Part shown: in pieces, positions 7,808 through 16,401 of the stretch
Position numbering within the stretch: the stretch's first letter is position 1
Layout: each line of letters begins with the position of its first letter
From: Micromonospora endophytica
Lineage (GTDB): Bacteria > Actinomycetota > Actinomycetes > Mycobacteriales > Micromonosporaceae
Direction of reading: 5' to 3'
NCBI RefSeq assembly: GCF_003236305.1
Contig: NZ_POTX01000001.1
Location: forward strand, 58,619-122,618
Length of the DNA: 64,000 bases
Position numbers and translations under genes: made by a program
The notes under the pieces: model-generated
Told to the model about the DNA's origin: nothing
Databases searched by the model: none
What the model saw: only the letters and a program-made list of their open reading frames with translations

Positions 7808-8607
7808 GCGGAGAGAACCTCCTCACCGACAACCCGGAGCTGTACGAACAGCAGTTTCCCGACCCGGGTCACGTCGCTGCCCGGTTCGTCGACGACGTCG
7901 TGCGCCGATTCGCCGACCGGACCGTCGCCGGGCCCCGACTGCTCGACGTCGGTTGTGGCACCGGCCGCGACGCCGGGCACCTCGCCACGCTCGGCTACAC
8001 CGCCACCGGGCTGGACACGTCGGTGCCGATGCTGACCTACGCGCGGCACCGCCACCCCCGGGTGCGGTTCGTCCGCGCCGACCTGCGCGCCTTCGAGCTG
8101 ACCGAACGCTTCGACGTCGTCACCTGCCTGGACAGCGCGCTGCTCTACTGCCACCGCAACGCCGACCTGACCGCCTTCCTGCAACGCTGCCACCGGCACC
8201 TGCGCCCCGGTGGGCTACTGCTGGCGGAGATGCGCAACGGTGCGTTCTTCCTCGGCAACACCGAACTGCTCGACGGCGCCCGTACCCGCACCGTGACCTG
8301 GCGCGGCCTGACGTACACCTCCAGGACGCGGCTGTGGATCGACCACCGCGAGCAGCTGCTGCGCCGGGAACGTGTCTGGACCTGGCCGGCCTGCCCGGAA
8401 CCGCTGGTGCAGACCTCGGCATGGCGGCTGCTGTTTCCCGCCGAGCTACGGCACCTGCTCGACACCGCCGGGTTCGACGTCGTGGCCCTGTTCGACAGCC
8501 CCGGCCCACGAACCGACCCGCCCTGGCATCCGGGAGCCGTGCTGTCGCGCGTCCTCTCCGGTGACCGCCTGCACCTGGTCGCCCGCCGCCGCAACGACGC
8601 GACGTGA
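7804..8607 (+). CDS. Class I SAM-dependent methyltransferase
   Basis: ATG 7804 overlaps the MFS stop (ATGA). The 267-residue protein shows SAM motif I LLDVGCGTGRDAGHLA near residue 50, the acidic end of beta-2 in ATGLDTS, motif II-like DVVTCLDSALLY and a post-motif LRPGGLLLAEMRNG. These are typical of small-molecule methyltransferases. It probably methylates the operon product or an intermediate. It shows no obvious relation to nicotianamine-synthase-like CntL, which would use SAM as an aminobutyrate donor, although that possibility deserves a structural check. Confidence 0.8.
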   Translation: MSGENLLTDNPELYEQQFPDPGHVAARFVDDVVRRFADRTVAGPRLLDVGCGTGRDAGHLATLGYTATGLDTSVPMLTYARHRHPRVRFVRADLRAFELTERFDVVTCLDSALLYCHRNADLTAFLQRCHRHLRPGGLLLAEMRNGAFFLGNTELLDGARTRTVTWRGLTYTSRTRLWIDHREQLLRRERVWTWPACPEPLVQTSAWRLLFPAELRHLLDTAGFDVVALFDSPGPRTDPPWHPGAVLSRVLSGDRLHLVARRRNDAT

Positions 8608-8636
8608 CCCGCACCCTTAGCGAAAGGACACCCACC

Positions 8637-10202
8637 ATGATTCACTCGCCCGTCACCGCGTCGAGAGTGTCTCGCCGCGGCCTGCTCGGCGGAGCCGCCG
8701 CGATCTCCGCCGCCCTGCTGACCGGCTGCGGCCCGGGCGGCGACCCGGCCGCCAGCTCGGCCGGGCAACCCCGGCGCGGCGGTCGGCTGCGGGCGGCGTT
8801 CGCCGGCGGCGGCGTCAACGAGACGCTGGACCCGCACCAGGCGAACCTGTTCAACGAGGCGTCGCGGGCCAAGGCGATGTTCGACAAGCTCGCCGACTAC
8901 GGCCCGGACGTCTCCATCCAACCCCGCCTCGCCGAACGCTGGGAACCCAACCGCGACCTGACCCGCTGGCGGATCACCCTGCGCCCGGCCACGTTCCACG
9001 ACGGCAAGCCGGTCCGGGCCGCCGACGTGCTCTACAGCTACGCCCGGATCACCGATCCGAAGCGGGCCTTCCGCGCCAAGGCCAGCCTCGAACTACTCGA
9101 CCTGCCCAACAGCCGCGCCGTCGACGACCGCACCCTGGAGCTGGCCCTCAAGCGGCCCTTCGCCGAGTTTCCCAACGCGCTGGCCGCGTTCGGCGCGTAC
9201 ATCGTCCCCGAGGGCGCCGACAGCTTCGAACGGCCCGTCGGATCCGGGCCGTTCACCTTCGACTCCTGGCAGCCCGGCCGGTCGCTGCTGCTCACCCGGT
9301 ACGACGGCTACTGGGAGGGCGGCGCGCACCTCGACGAGCTGGAGTATCTGATCAGCAACGAGGAGTCGGCCCGGGTCAACGCCCTGCTCGCCGGCCAGGT
9401 GGACTACGCGCACGACATCACTCCCACCACCGCGCGTACCCACGCCGACGGCGGCCGCATGACAGTCATCCGGATGCCGAACAGCACCATGCAGTCGTTC
9501 GCCATGAAGGTCGACCGGCCGCCGTTCGACAACCGTGACCTGCGGGAAGCCATGTTCCTGCTCACCGACCGCCAACAGTTGGTCGACACCGTCCTCGCCG
9601 GAGCCGGGCAGGTCGGCAACGACCTCTTCGGCAAGGGCTACCAGTACTACGCCGACGACATCGCCCAGCGCACCCGCGACCTCGACCGCGCCCGGTTCCT
9701 CATCGACAAGGCCGATGCCAAGGGCCTGCGCATCACACTCGACACCGCGTCGGTGGCCAGCGGGTTCGTCGAGGCCGCCAGCGTCTTCGCCGAACAGGCC
9801 AAGCAGGCCGGCCTCGTGATCGAAACCGCGATGGGCAACAAGGACACCTACTGGAGGGACATTCTCGACTCCGGCGTGCTGGCCTCGTACCGCTCCGGTG
9901 CCATGCCCATCGAAACCCACATCTCGCAGCGGCTACTGACCAACTCCACCACCAACGCCACCCGGTGGGCCCGTCCCGAGTTCGACGCCCTTTACGCCAA
10001 GGCCGTCGCCAGCGCCGACGACGCGACCCGCCGCCAGGCGTACGGCGACATGCAGCGCACCCTGCACGCTGAGGGTGGATTCCTGATCTGGGGCTTCGCC
10101 GACTTCCTCGTCGCCACCGCCCCCGGCGTCGGCGGAGTGTCCGCCAACGCCCCTGCCAACACCCTCGACTGGGCCCGCTTCGACAAGGTCTGGCTGGGGT
10201 GA
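8637..10202 (+). CDS. ABC transporter substrate-binding lipoprotein, peptide/nickel type
   Basis: ATG 8637 is chosen because AAAGGA lies ten bases upstream; a GTG at 8604 overlapping the methyltransferase stop is a weaker option. The 521-residue protein belongs to the DppA/OppA/NikA family (SBP_bac_5). The N-terminus SRRGLLGGAAAISAALLTGC combines a twin-arginine-like motif with a lipobox, so export by Tat followed by lipidation is likely. The body has LRPATFHDGKPVRAADVLYS and VGSGPFTFDSW signatures. This family binds oligopeptides, nickel chelates and opine metallophores. Given the operon, it likely captures the metal-loaded product outside the cell. Confidence 0.88.
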   Translation: MIHSPVTASRVSRRGLLGGAAAISAALLTGCGPGGDPAASSAGQPRRGGRLRAAFAGGGVNETLDPHQANLFNEASRAKAMFDKLADYGPDVSIQPRLAERWEPNRDLTRWRITLRPATFHDGKPVRAADVLYSYARITDPKRAFRAKASLELLDLPNSRAVDDRTLELALKRPFAEFPNALAAFGAYIVPEGADSFERPVGSGPFTFDSWQPGRSLLLTRYDGYWEGGAHLDELEYLISNEESARVNALLAGQVDYAHDITPTTARTHADGGRMTVIRMPNSTMQSFAMKVDRPPFDNRDLREAMFLLTDRQQLVDTVLAGAGQVGNDLFGKGYQYYADDIAQRTRDLDRARFLIDKADAKGLRITLDTASVASGFVEAASVFAEQAKQAGLVIETAMGNKDTYWRDILDSGVLASYRSGAMPIETHISQRLLTNSTTNATRWARPEFDALYAKAVASADDATRRQAYGDMQRTLHAEGGFLIWGFADFLVATAPGVGGVSANAPANTLDWARFDKVWLG

Positions 10203-11143
10203 ATCTGCCCCGCTACGCCGCCGGGCGGTTGTTGCTCGGCCTCGGGCAGGTCGCCGGGATCACCACCATCGTGTTCGTGCTCACCGAGGCGCTGCCCGGT
10301 GACGCCGCCGTGGTGATCGCCGGCGACCACCCCGACCCGGCCCGCATCGCCGCGATCCGGGCGCAACTGGACCTCGACCGACCGGCCTGGCAGCGGTACC
10401 TCGACTGGCTGGCCGACCTGATCCGCGGCGACCTCGGCGTCTCGCTGATCTCACAGCGGCCGATCGTCGACCGGCTCGCCGACAGCGCGGGCGCCACCCT
10501 GCTGTTGGCGGCGGTGACCCTCCTCGTGCTGATACCACTCGCCATCGCGCTGGGCATGCTGGCGGCCCGCCGAGAAGGGGGACGGCTGGATCGGGTGGTG
10601 TCCGCGGTGTCGGTCGCGCTGTACGCGGTGCCCGAGTTCGCCCTGGCGATCCTGCTCATCGCCGTCTTCGGCGTCCGACTCGGCTGGCTACCTCCCACCG
10701 CGTTCGGCGCCGACCTGCTCACCCAGCCGTCCGTGCTCGTGCTGCCGTTGCTCGTGCTGCTCGCCCGGCCGATCTGCACCATCAGCAGACTCACCCGCGC
10801 CGGCATGCTCGACGCCCTGCGCGGCGAGTACGTGAGCCACGCCCGACGGCTCGGCATCACCGGCAGCCGGCTCTGGCTTCGCCATGCCCTGCCCGGCGCT
10901 CTGGCGCCGATCGTGCAGCAACTCGCCCGCACCACCGACTGGCTGCTCGGCGGCGTCATCGTCGTCGAGGCGGTGTTCGTCATCCCCGGCCTCGGCACCG
11001 CCCTCGTCGATGCCGTGTCCACCCGCGACATCCCCACCGTGCAGGCGCTCTGTGTCCTGGTTGCCGTCACCACAGTGGTGGTGAACCTGGCCGCCGATCT
11101 GGTGGCGTTCCGCCTCGCACCCCGCACCGGGGCGGTGCGATGA
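10199..11143 (+). CDS. ABC transporter permease, DppB/NikB type
   Basis: GTG 10199 overlaps the binding-protein stop by four bases. The 314-residue protein has about six membrane segments. It carries the DppB/OppB N-terminal pattern (RYLDWLADLIRGDLGVSL, with periplasmic residues after helix 1) and the EAA-type loop, ending in VVEAVFVIPGLGTALVDAV. It forms one half of the membrane channel, and the other half is fused into the next gene. Its role is reimport of the metal-metallophore complex (inference). Confidence 0.88.
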   Translation: MNLPRYAAGRLLLGLGQVAGITTIVFVLTEALPGDAAVVIAGDHPDPARIAAIRAQLDLDRPAWQRYLDWLADLIRGDLGVSLISQRPIVDRLADSAGATLLLAAVTLLVLIPLAIALGMLAARREGGRLDRVVSAVSVALYAVPEFALAILLIAVFGVRLGWLPPTAFGADLLTQPSVLVLPLLVLLARPICTISRLTRAGMLDALRGEYVSHARRLGITGSRLWLRHALPGALAPIVQQLARTTDWLLGGVIVVEAVFVIPGLGTALVDAVSTRDIPTVQALCVLVAVTTVVVNLAADLVAFRLAPRTGAVR

Positions 11144-13530
11144 GGCGGCTGCGTACCCTGACCGGGGCAGTGCTGCTCGCCGTGCCGCTCGCGCTGGCCG
11201 CGTTCGGCCCGCTGCTGGCAGGCGAGCCGGCCGACCGCACGTTCCCGTTCTCCGGCGACGGGGTGCTGGGCACCGACTTCGTCGGCCGCGACGTCGGACA
11301 GCAGGTCCTACTCGGCGGTCGGTCCGTCGTCGTGGTCGCCGTGTGCGCGACGATGCTGGCGTACCTCGTCGGCGTGCCGGTCGGCCTGCTGGCCGCCGCC
11401 ACCCGCCGCCGGTGGGTCGACGAACTGCTCATGCGTCCGCTCGACCTGACTCTGGCGGTGCCGTCGCTGCTGGTGCTGATCCTGCTGGCCGCCACCGCGC
11501 CGCCCGGACAGCTCACCCTCGTCGGGATAGTCGCGCTGGTCGGACTGCCGGAGATCGCCCGGATCACCCGCGCCGCCGCGTTGCCGCTGGCCCACGGACC
11601 GGCGATGGAGGCGATGCGTCTGTACCGCGAGACCTGGTGGCGGCGTGGCCCCGGCTACGTCGGCACCGGCATCCGCCGGATCCTGCTCGCCGACGCCGGA
11701 GTCAGGTTCATCGGCGCCATGTATCTGGTGGCCACCGCCAGCTTCCTGGGCATCGGCGTGGCACCCGGCGCCGCGGACTGGGCCGTCATGGTGGACCGCA
11801 ACCGCACCGGGCTGTTCCTCCAGCCCTGGGCCGTCGCCGTGCCGGCCGCGCTGATCATCTCCCTGGCCGTCGGTCTCAACCTGGTCACCGACCGGATGCT
11901 GACCACCCGCGCCATTCCCAGCCCGGCACCAGCACCCGCGCAGGCCAGGACGGGGGACCGTCCGCAAGGGAACGAAGCACTTCTCCAGGTGCAGGAACTG
12001 GCGGCCAGGACCGTCGACCGGACGTTGCTTGACGGTATCTCCTTCAGGCTGCCTGCCGGCGAGATCCTCGCCGTCATCGGCGCCTCCGGCAGCGGCAAGA
12101 CCACCACCGCCCGGGCGCTGCTCGGCGAGGGCACCCCTGGCGTCACCCGCACCGGCACCATCACCCTGGCCGGCCAGCCCGTCACCACCGCCACCCCGCC
12201 CAAGCCCGGCACCGTCGGCTACGTGCCCCAGCAACCCGTCGCCGCGCTCAACCCCGTACGCCGGATCGGTGCTGTGCTCCACGAGATCGCCAGGCACCAG
12301 GCACCCGACGGCAGCCGCAGCGCCCACCAGCGCACCGTGGCGGCCGTACTCGAACGCGTCAGCCTGCCCGCCGACCGCCGCTTCCTGCGCCGCTTTCCCC
12401 ACCAGCTCTCCGGCGGTCAGCAACAACGCCTAGTGATCGCGCACGCCCTGCTGGCGCACGCCGTCCTGCTCATCGCCGACGAACCCACCACCGGACAGGA
12501 CGCGCTCACCCGCAACGACGTAGCCCGAGAACTGACAAAACTCGCCCGGGAGGGCATCGCCGTCATCCTGCTCAGCCACGACCTGCACCTCGTACGAGCC
12601 GTCGCCGACCAGATCCTCGTGTTGCACCGAGGCGCCGCCATCGAATACGGCCCGGCGGCCGAGGTGCTAGCCACGCCACGACACCGGGACACTCGGCAGT
12701 TGCTCGCGGCGCCGCCGGCCCGGCCGACGGCGGTGGTACCCGAGGACAGGCCGCTGTTGCAGGTCACCGGCCTGAGCGCGACCCACCGCGACGGCGGTCG
12801 CCAGCGCGAGGTGCTCCGCGACGTCAGCCTGGCCGTCCCCGCCGGACAGTGCCTCGCCGTGGTCGGCCGATCCGGAAGCGGCAAGACAACCCTCGCCCGC
12901 TGCATCGCCGGTCTGCATCCCGCCCGCACCGGCGACGTGACCCTCGGTGGGCATCACCTCGCCACTGACCTCGACCGACGCCAGCGGCACGAACTCGGTG
13001 CCATCCAGTACGTGTTCCAAGACGCACGAGCCAGCTTCAACCCGTACCTGCCGGTCCTGGACCAGACCGCCGGTCCCGCGCGTCAGCTGCGGAACGCCAC
13101 GCCGGAGCAGGCCCGCCGCACCGCCCTCCGCCTGCTCGAACGGGTGGGCCTCGCCGAACATGCCGTGATCCAGCGTCCAGATCGGCTCTCCGGCGGCGAA
13201 CTGCACCGCGCCGCGTTCGCCCGCGCGCTCGCCGGCGAACCCCGCGTCCTCATCTGCGACGAGACGACCGCCGGGCTCGACAGCGTCACGCAGCACGGCA
13301 TCCTCACGCTCCTCGACGAGCTGCGGCGCAGCCTGCACCTGACCGTCGTCGTGATCAGCCACGACCGCGACGTGGTCGCTCACCTCGCCGACCAGATCGT
13401 CGTTCTCGACAACGGAGTCGTCGTCGACCGTGGCCCGGCCGACGCCCTGCTCACCCACGCAGACCACCCGTTGACCCGCGCGCTTCTCCACAGCGACCCG
13501 GCGACCGCCGGAGCACCGTCGGACCGGTGA
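11140..13530 (+). CDS. Fused ABC permease (DppC-like) with two ATP-binding domains
   Basis: ATG 11140 overlaps the DppB-like stop (ATGA). The 796-residue protein joins three parts that are usually separate genes. Residues ~1-265 are a DppC/NikC-like permease with several membrane helices. Residues ~285-525 are an ATPase with Walker A GASGSGKTTT near 318, LSGGQQQRLVIAHAL and LIADEPTTG. Residues ~540-790 are a second ATPase with GRSGSGKTTLA near 576, LSGGELHRAAFARAL and LICDETTAG. The second Walker B has ICDETT rather than the usual DEPT. With the separate DppB-like permease it makes a complete importer from two membrane polypeptides. Confidence 0.9.
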   Translation: MRRLRTLTGAVLLAVPLALAAFGPLLAGEPADRTFPFSGDGVLGTDFVGRDVGQQVLLGGRSVVVVAVCATMLAYLVGVPVGLLAAATRRRWVDELLMRPLDLTLAVPSLLVLILLAATAPPGQLTLVGIVALVGLPEIARITRAAALPLAHGPAMEAMRLYRETWWRRGPGYVGTGIRRILLADAGVRFIGAMYLVATASFLGIGVAPGAADWAVMVDRNRTGLFLQPWAVAVPAALIISLAVGLNLVTDRMLTTRAIPSPAPAPAQARTGDRPQGNEALLQVQELAARTVDRTLLDGISFRLPAGEILAVIGASGSGKTTTARALLGEGTPGVTRTGTITLAGQPVTTATPPKPGTVGYVPQQPVAALNPVRRIGAVLHEIARHQAPDGSRSAHQRTVAAVLERVSLPADRRFLRRFPHQLSGGQQQRLVIAHALLAHAVLLIADEPTTGQDALTRNDVARELTKLAREGIAVILLSHDLHLVRAVADQILVLHRGAAIEYGPAAEVLATPRHRDTRQLLAAPPARPTAVVPEDRPLLQVTGLSATHRDGGRQREVLRDVSLAVPAGQCLAVVGRSGSGKTTLARCIAGLHPARTGDVTLGGHHLATDLDRRQRHELGAIQYVFQDARASFNPYLPVLDQTAGPARQLRNATPEQARRTALRLLERVGLAEHAVIQRPDRLSGGELHRAAFARALAGEPRVLICDETTAGLDSVTQHGILTLLDELRRSLHLTVVVISHDRDVVAHLADQIVVLDNGVVVDRGPADALLTHADHPLTRALLHSDPATAGAPSDR

Positions 13531-13569
13531 TCCGAGTGCCGCCCAAGTCTGGGGCCGCATTGGTCTCGA

Positions 13570-13592
13570 CGCCGGTCATGATCGCACCGGCG
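13570..13592 (+). terminator. Possible terminator after the metallophore operon
   Basis: CGCCGGT (13570-13576) pairs perfectly with ACCGGCG (13586-13592) around a nine-base loop, 40 bases after the last operon stop. No T-run follows, which is usual in high-GC actinomycetes but leaves the call uncertain. Confidence 0.35.
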
Positions 13593-13624
13593 CGGATGAA
13601 GGTGCCGCGTCGCCCCCTTGGGGC

Positions 13625-13654
13625 TTGGCGGAGCTCACGGCGGGGCGCTATGCT
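13625..13654 (+). promoter_or_regulatory. Sigma-70-like promoter for the MoxR/VWA operon
   Basis: TTGGCG (13625-13630) and TATGCT (13649-13654) are separated by 18 bases and lie about 60 bases before the first gene of the downstream operon. Both hexamers fit an actinomycete housekeeping promoter. No repressor site was recognised around it. Confidence 0.5.
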
Positions 13655-13712
13655 CCGCCGCGATGAATCCTCCTCTCAGATTGGGGGTCCGGTTCGTGCA
13701 AGGTGAGTGCTG

Positions 13713-15092
13713 ATGCGCTCCCTGGCCGCGAATGCGGATTCTCGTCTTTCCCTCTGGCGGCGGGTACGCGAGTACGCCGTGCCGCCCCCCATGATCGAAG
13801 CTGCGACCGCTCGTCGTCAGGTGGGTGACTGGGCTGGCGCTTGCGCCGCCGCCCGCGTCGATGTCGACTTCGACCTGCGCGCCGTAATCCAACGGCACGG
13901 TCGTGCGGTGGCCACCTGGCTTCGGGCTGATCTCCGGCACCTCGCGCCTGACCTGCTGCGCTGGCACATGCCGAGGATCGCGCCTGACGGACTGCTGCGG
14001 CCGGGCCTGACCGTCTCGCTGGCCCGGTACGGTCCGGCGGAACACGATGGTGCCGAGCCGGTGCACCTCGTCGCCCGGACACCACCGGCCTGGGCGGATG
14101 CGGGCCAACGGATCAGCCTGGCATTGTGGACCGGATCTCCCGCCGAGACCCATCCTGACCGTCGGTTCCGCCTCGACCTGCATCGTCATCTGTGGGACGT
14201 ACGCAGAGCCGATGAGCTACGGAGCCGGTCGGGCATCCAGCAGATGACATCCGATACCGCCTCCGCGACCAGCCCTGATCCGATCTGGGACGGGCTGCGA
14301 GAGTGCGGGTACGCGGTGCACCGGTGGGCGGCCGAGGCGGCGCTGCTGCTCCACGCCGAGGGGCAGGCCGGCGGCACCGTGGCGGTACGCATCGGCCCAC
14401 GACGCCGTCTGCTCCTGGACATCGCTCCGGCGGGACCGGACCTCCGGCCACCTGCGGCGCGGATCGCCGGGGCGGCGCGGGCTTTTCGTGTCGCCGGGCT
14501 GCCGGTGCTGCCCGACGTGGCGACCTGGGTGACGCCTGACCTGGAGTTGCTGCGCCACGGGCTGATCGAGGTCGACCGGCTCCACCCGCTGGTGGCCGCC
14601 GCGCTCGCGCCCGGTCATCCATCAGCCGGCGTGCCGGCGTCCCCAGAGCCGGCAACAGCGCCACGTCTCGTGGCCTGCCGGGGAGCCTGGCACCGCATCG
14701 GCCCGGTGAACGGTGCGCTCACACCCCTCGACCACCACCCGGCAGAAATCCGCCGGGAGGAACTGTTGGCCGCGCTGACCGGCACCCCGTTGCCCTGCCT
14801 GCAGGCGATCGACGAAGCGCACCGCCGACCGGAGTGCCTTCCCGACATCCGCGCCCGCCTGGACCACGGCGACACCGCCGGTGCGCTGGCCACCGTCGAG
14901 GCCCTGCTCGGACCCGAAGCGCTCCTGCGCGACGGGAACCTGCGGGAGGAACTGGAGAACGCCGCGCTGCGGCGAATCTCGTACGGGCTGTTCCGGGCCG
15001 GGCTGATCGGACCTGGACCTGCTCCTTCCTTCTCGGACCTGCGGCCCAAGCGTGACCGCCGCTCTCACCCGCGCCACGCGATTCCCCGCTGA
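13713..15092 (+). CDS. Protein of unknown function, first gene of a MoxR/VWA operon
   Basis: ATG 13713 follows AAGGTGA by six bases; GTG 13707 is less well placed. The 459-residue product is soluble, rich in Ala, Arg and Leu, and has no membrane segment or signal peptide. It opens with a basic helix region containing RRVREYAVPPPMIEAATARR, continues with an alpha/beta-looking part (SLARYG, VHLVARTPP) and has a helical C-terminus. I recognise no family or catalytic motif. The AAA and VWA genes that follow suggest it is either a regulated partner or a client of that chaperone-like pair. Confidence 0.75.
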   Translation: MRSLAANADSRLSLWRRVREYAVPPPMIEAATARRQVGDWAGACAAARVDVDFDLRAVIQRHGRAVATWLRADLRHLAPDLLRWHMPRIAPDGLLRPGLTVSLARYGPAEHDGAEPVHLVARTPPAWADAGQRISLALWTGSPAETHPDRRFRLDLHRHLWDVRRADELRSRSGIQQMTSDTASATSPDPIWDGLRECGYAVHRWAAEAALLLHAEGQAGGTVAVRIGPRRRLLLDIAPAGPDLRPPAARIAGAARAFRVAGLPVLPDVATWVTPDLELLRHGLIEVDRLHPLVAAALAPGHPSAGVPASPEPATAPRLVACRGAWHRIGPVNGALTPLDHHPAEIRREELLAALTGTPLPCLQAIDEAHRRPECLPDIRARLDHGDTAGALATVEALLGPEALLRDGNLREELENAALRRISYGLFRAGLIGPGPAPSFSDLRPKRDRRSHPRHAIPR

Positions 15093-15156
15093 CCAGCGGG
15101 CCTCTTTCCTCGCCCGGCTCCAGGCCGGTCCACCACGACCTCACAGGTGATCACAG

Positions 15157-16401
15157 ATGCTTCCTACCCGCACCTTGACCGACCCCACCCCGATGTCGCA
15201 GCTCGACGTCGCCGCCGACCTGCTCGTGCTGCTCCACGACACCACCACCGAGACCCGGTCCGACCCGCAACTGGAGGCACTCACCCTGGCCGTGGCCGCC
15301 GACCTGCCGGTGCTGCTGTGGGGCGAGCCGGGAATCGGCAAGACCGCCGCGCTGACGCAGCTCGCCGCAGCCCTGGACCTACCGCTCACCACGGTGATCG
15401 CCAGCGTCCACGAGCCGTCCGACTTCTCGGGACTGCCCGTGGTCGGCGACGACCCGGCGACCCAGGGCGTTCCGATGGCGCCGCCGGACTGGGCCGTGCG
15501 CCTGGTACGCGCCGGTCGGGGACTGTTGTTCCTGGACGAACTCTCCACCGCCCCGCCGGCCGTGCAGGCGTCCCTGCTTAGGCTCGTGCTCGAGCGGCAG
15601 GTCGGCAGCCTGCGCCTGCCGGCCGGGGTCCGGATCGTGGCCGCCGCCAACCCGCGATCCTCGGCGGCCGACGGCTGGGAGCTGAGCCCACCGCTGGCCA
15701 ACCGCTTCGTGCACTTGCGCTGGACCCACGACCACGAAGTCGTCGTACGCGGCCTGAGCGGGACCTGGCCCCGGGCCACGCTGCCCCGGCTCGACCCGGA
15801 ACGGCTGCCGGACGCTGTCACCTTCGCTCGTCGCGCGGTGTGTGGGCTCCTGTCGGCCCGCCCGGGGCTCGTTCACCGGCTACCCACGAGTGAGGCTGGT
15901 CGCGGTGGCCCGTGGCCGTCACCCCGCAGCTGGGAGATGACCCTGCGCCTGATCGCCTTCGCCACTGCGGCCGACACCTCCCGGGAGGTCCTGTCGAATC
16001 TGGTCAGAGGCACCGTGGGCGATGGCCCGGGACTGGAGCTACTGGCCAGCCTGGACCGGATGGACCTTCCCGACCCCGAGGCGCTGCTGGCCGACCCGGC
16101 CACGGCCGTTCTGCCCGAGCGGGGCGATCTGCGCCAGGCCGTGTTGGACGGCGTGGTGGAGGCGGTGCGCCGGCGTCCGGAGCGGTCCCGCTGGGACGCC
16201 GCCTGGGCACTGCTGGTCCGGGCACTGGAGACGGGTGCTCCGGACCTCGTGGTCGTACCCGCGTCCACCCTCGCCCGACTGCGCCAGCAAGACTGGGACG
16301 TGCCGGCGTCGATCGAGCGGCTCGCCGGGGCGGTGTCCCTGTCCCAGCGAGCAGATCAGACGGCGGCCCGGGCCGCGGCGGGCGCGGGGACCGGCCGATG
16401 A
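15157..16401 (+). CDS. MoxR-like AAA+ ATPase
   Basis: ATG 15157 follows AGGTGA by about seven bases. The 414-residue protein is an AAA+ ATPase with Walker A GEPGIGKTA near residue 54, Walker B GLLFLDELSTAPPAVQ near 130, sensor-1 RIVAAANPRSSAA and a NRFVHLRW arginine region. That is the pattern of MoxR/dynein-related ATPases, which pair with VWA-domain proteins to remodel clients or insert metals. The next gene encodes exactly such a VWA protein and overlaps by four bases, so the two products probably work as a complex. Confidence 0.85.
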   Translation: MLPTRTLTDPTPMSQLDVAADLLVLLHDTTTETRSDPQLEALTLAVAADLPVLLWGEPGIGKTAALTQLAAALDLPLTTVIASVHEPSDFSGLPVVGDDPATQGVPMAPPDWAVRLVRAGRGLLFLDELSTAPPAVQASLLRLVLERQVGSLRLPAGVRIVAAANPRSSAADGWELSPPLANRFVHLRWTHDHEVVVRGLSGTWPRATLPRLDPERLPDAVTFARRAVCGLLSARPGLVHRLPTSEAGRGGPWPSPRSWEMTLRLIAFATAADTSREVLSNLVRGTVGDGPGLELLASLDRMDLPDPEALLADPATAVLPERGDLRQAVLDGVVEAVRRRPERSRWDAAWALLVRALETGAPDLVVVPASTLARLRQQDWDVPASIERLAGAVSLSQRADQTAARAAAGAGTGR

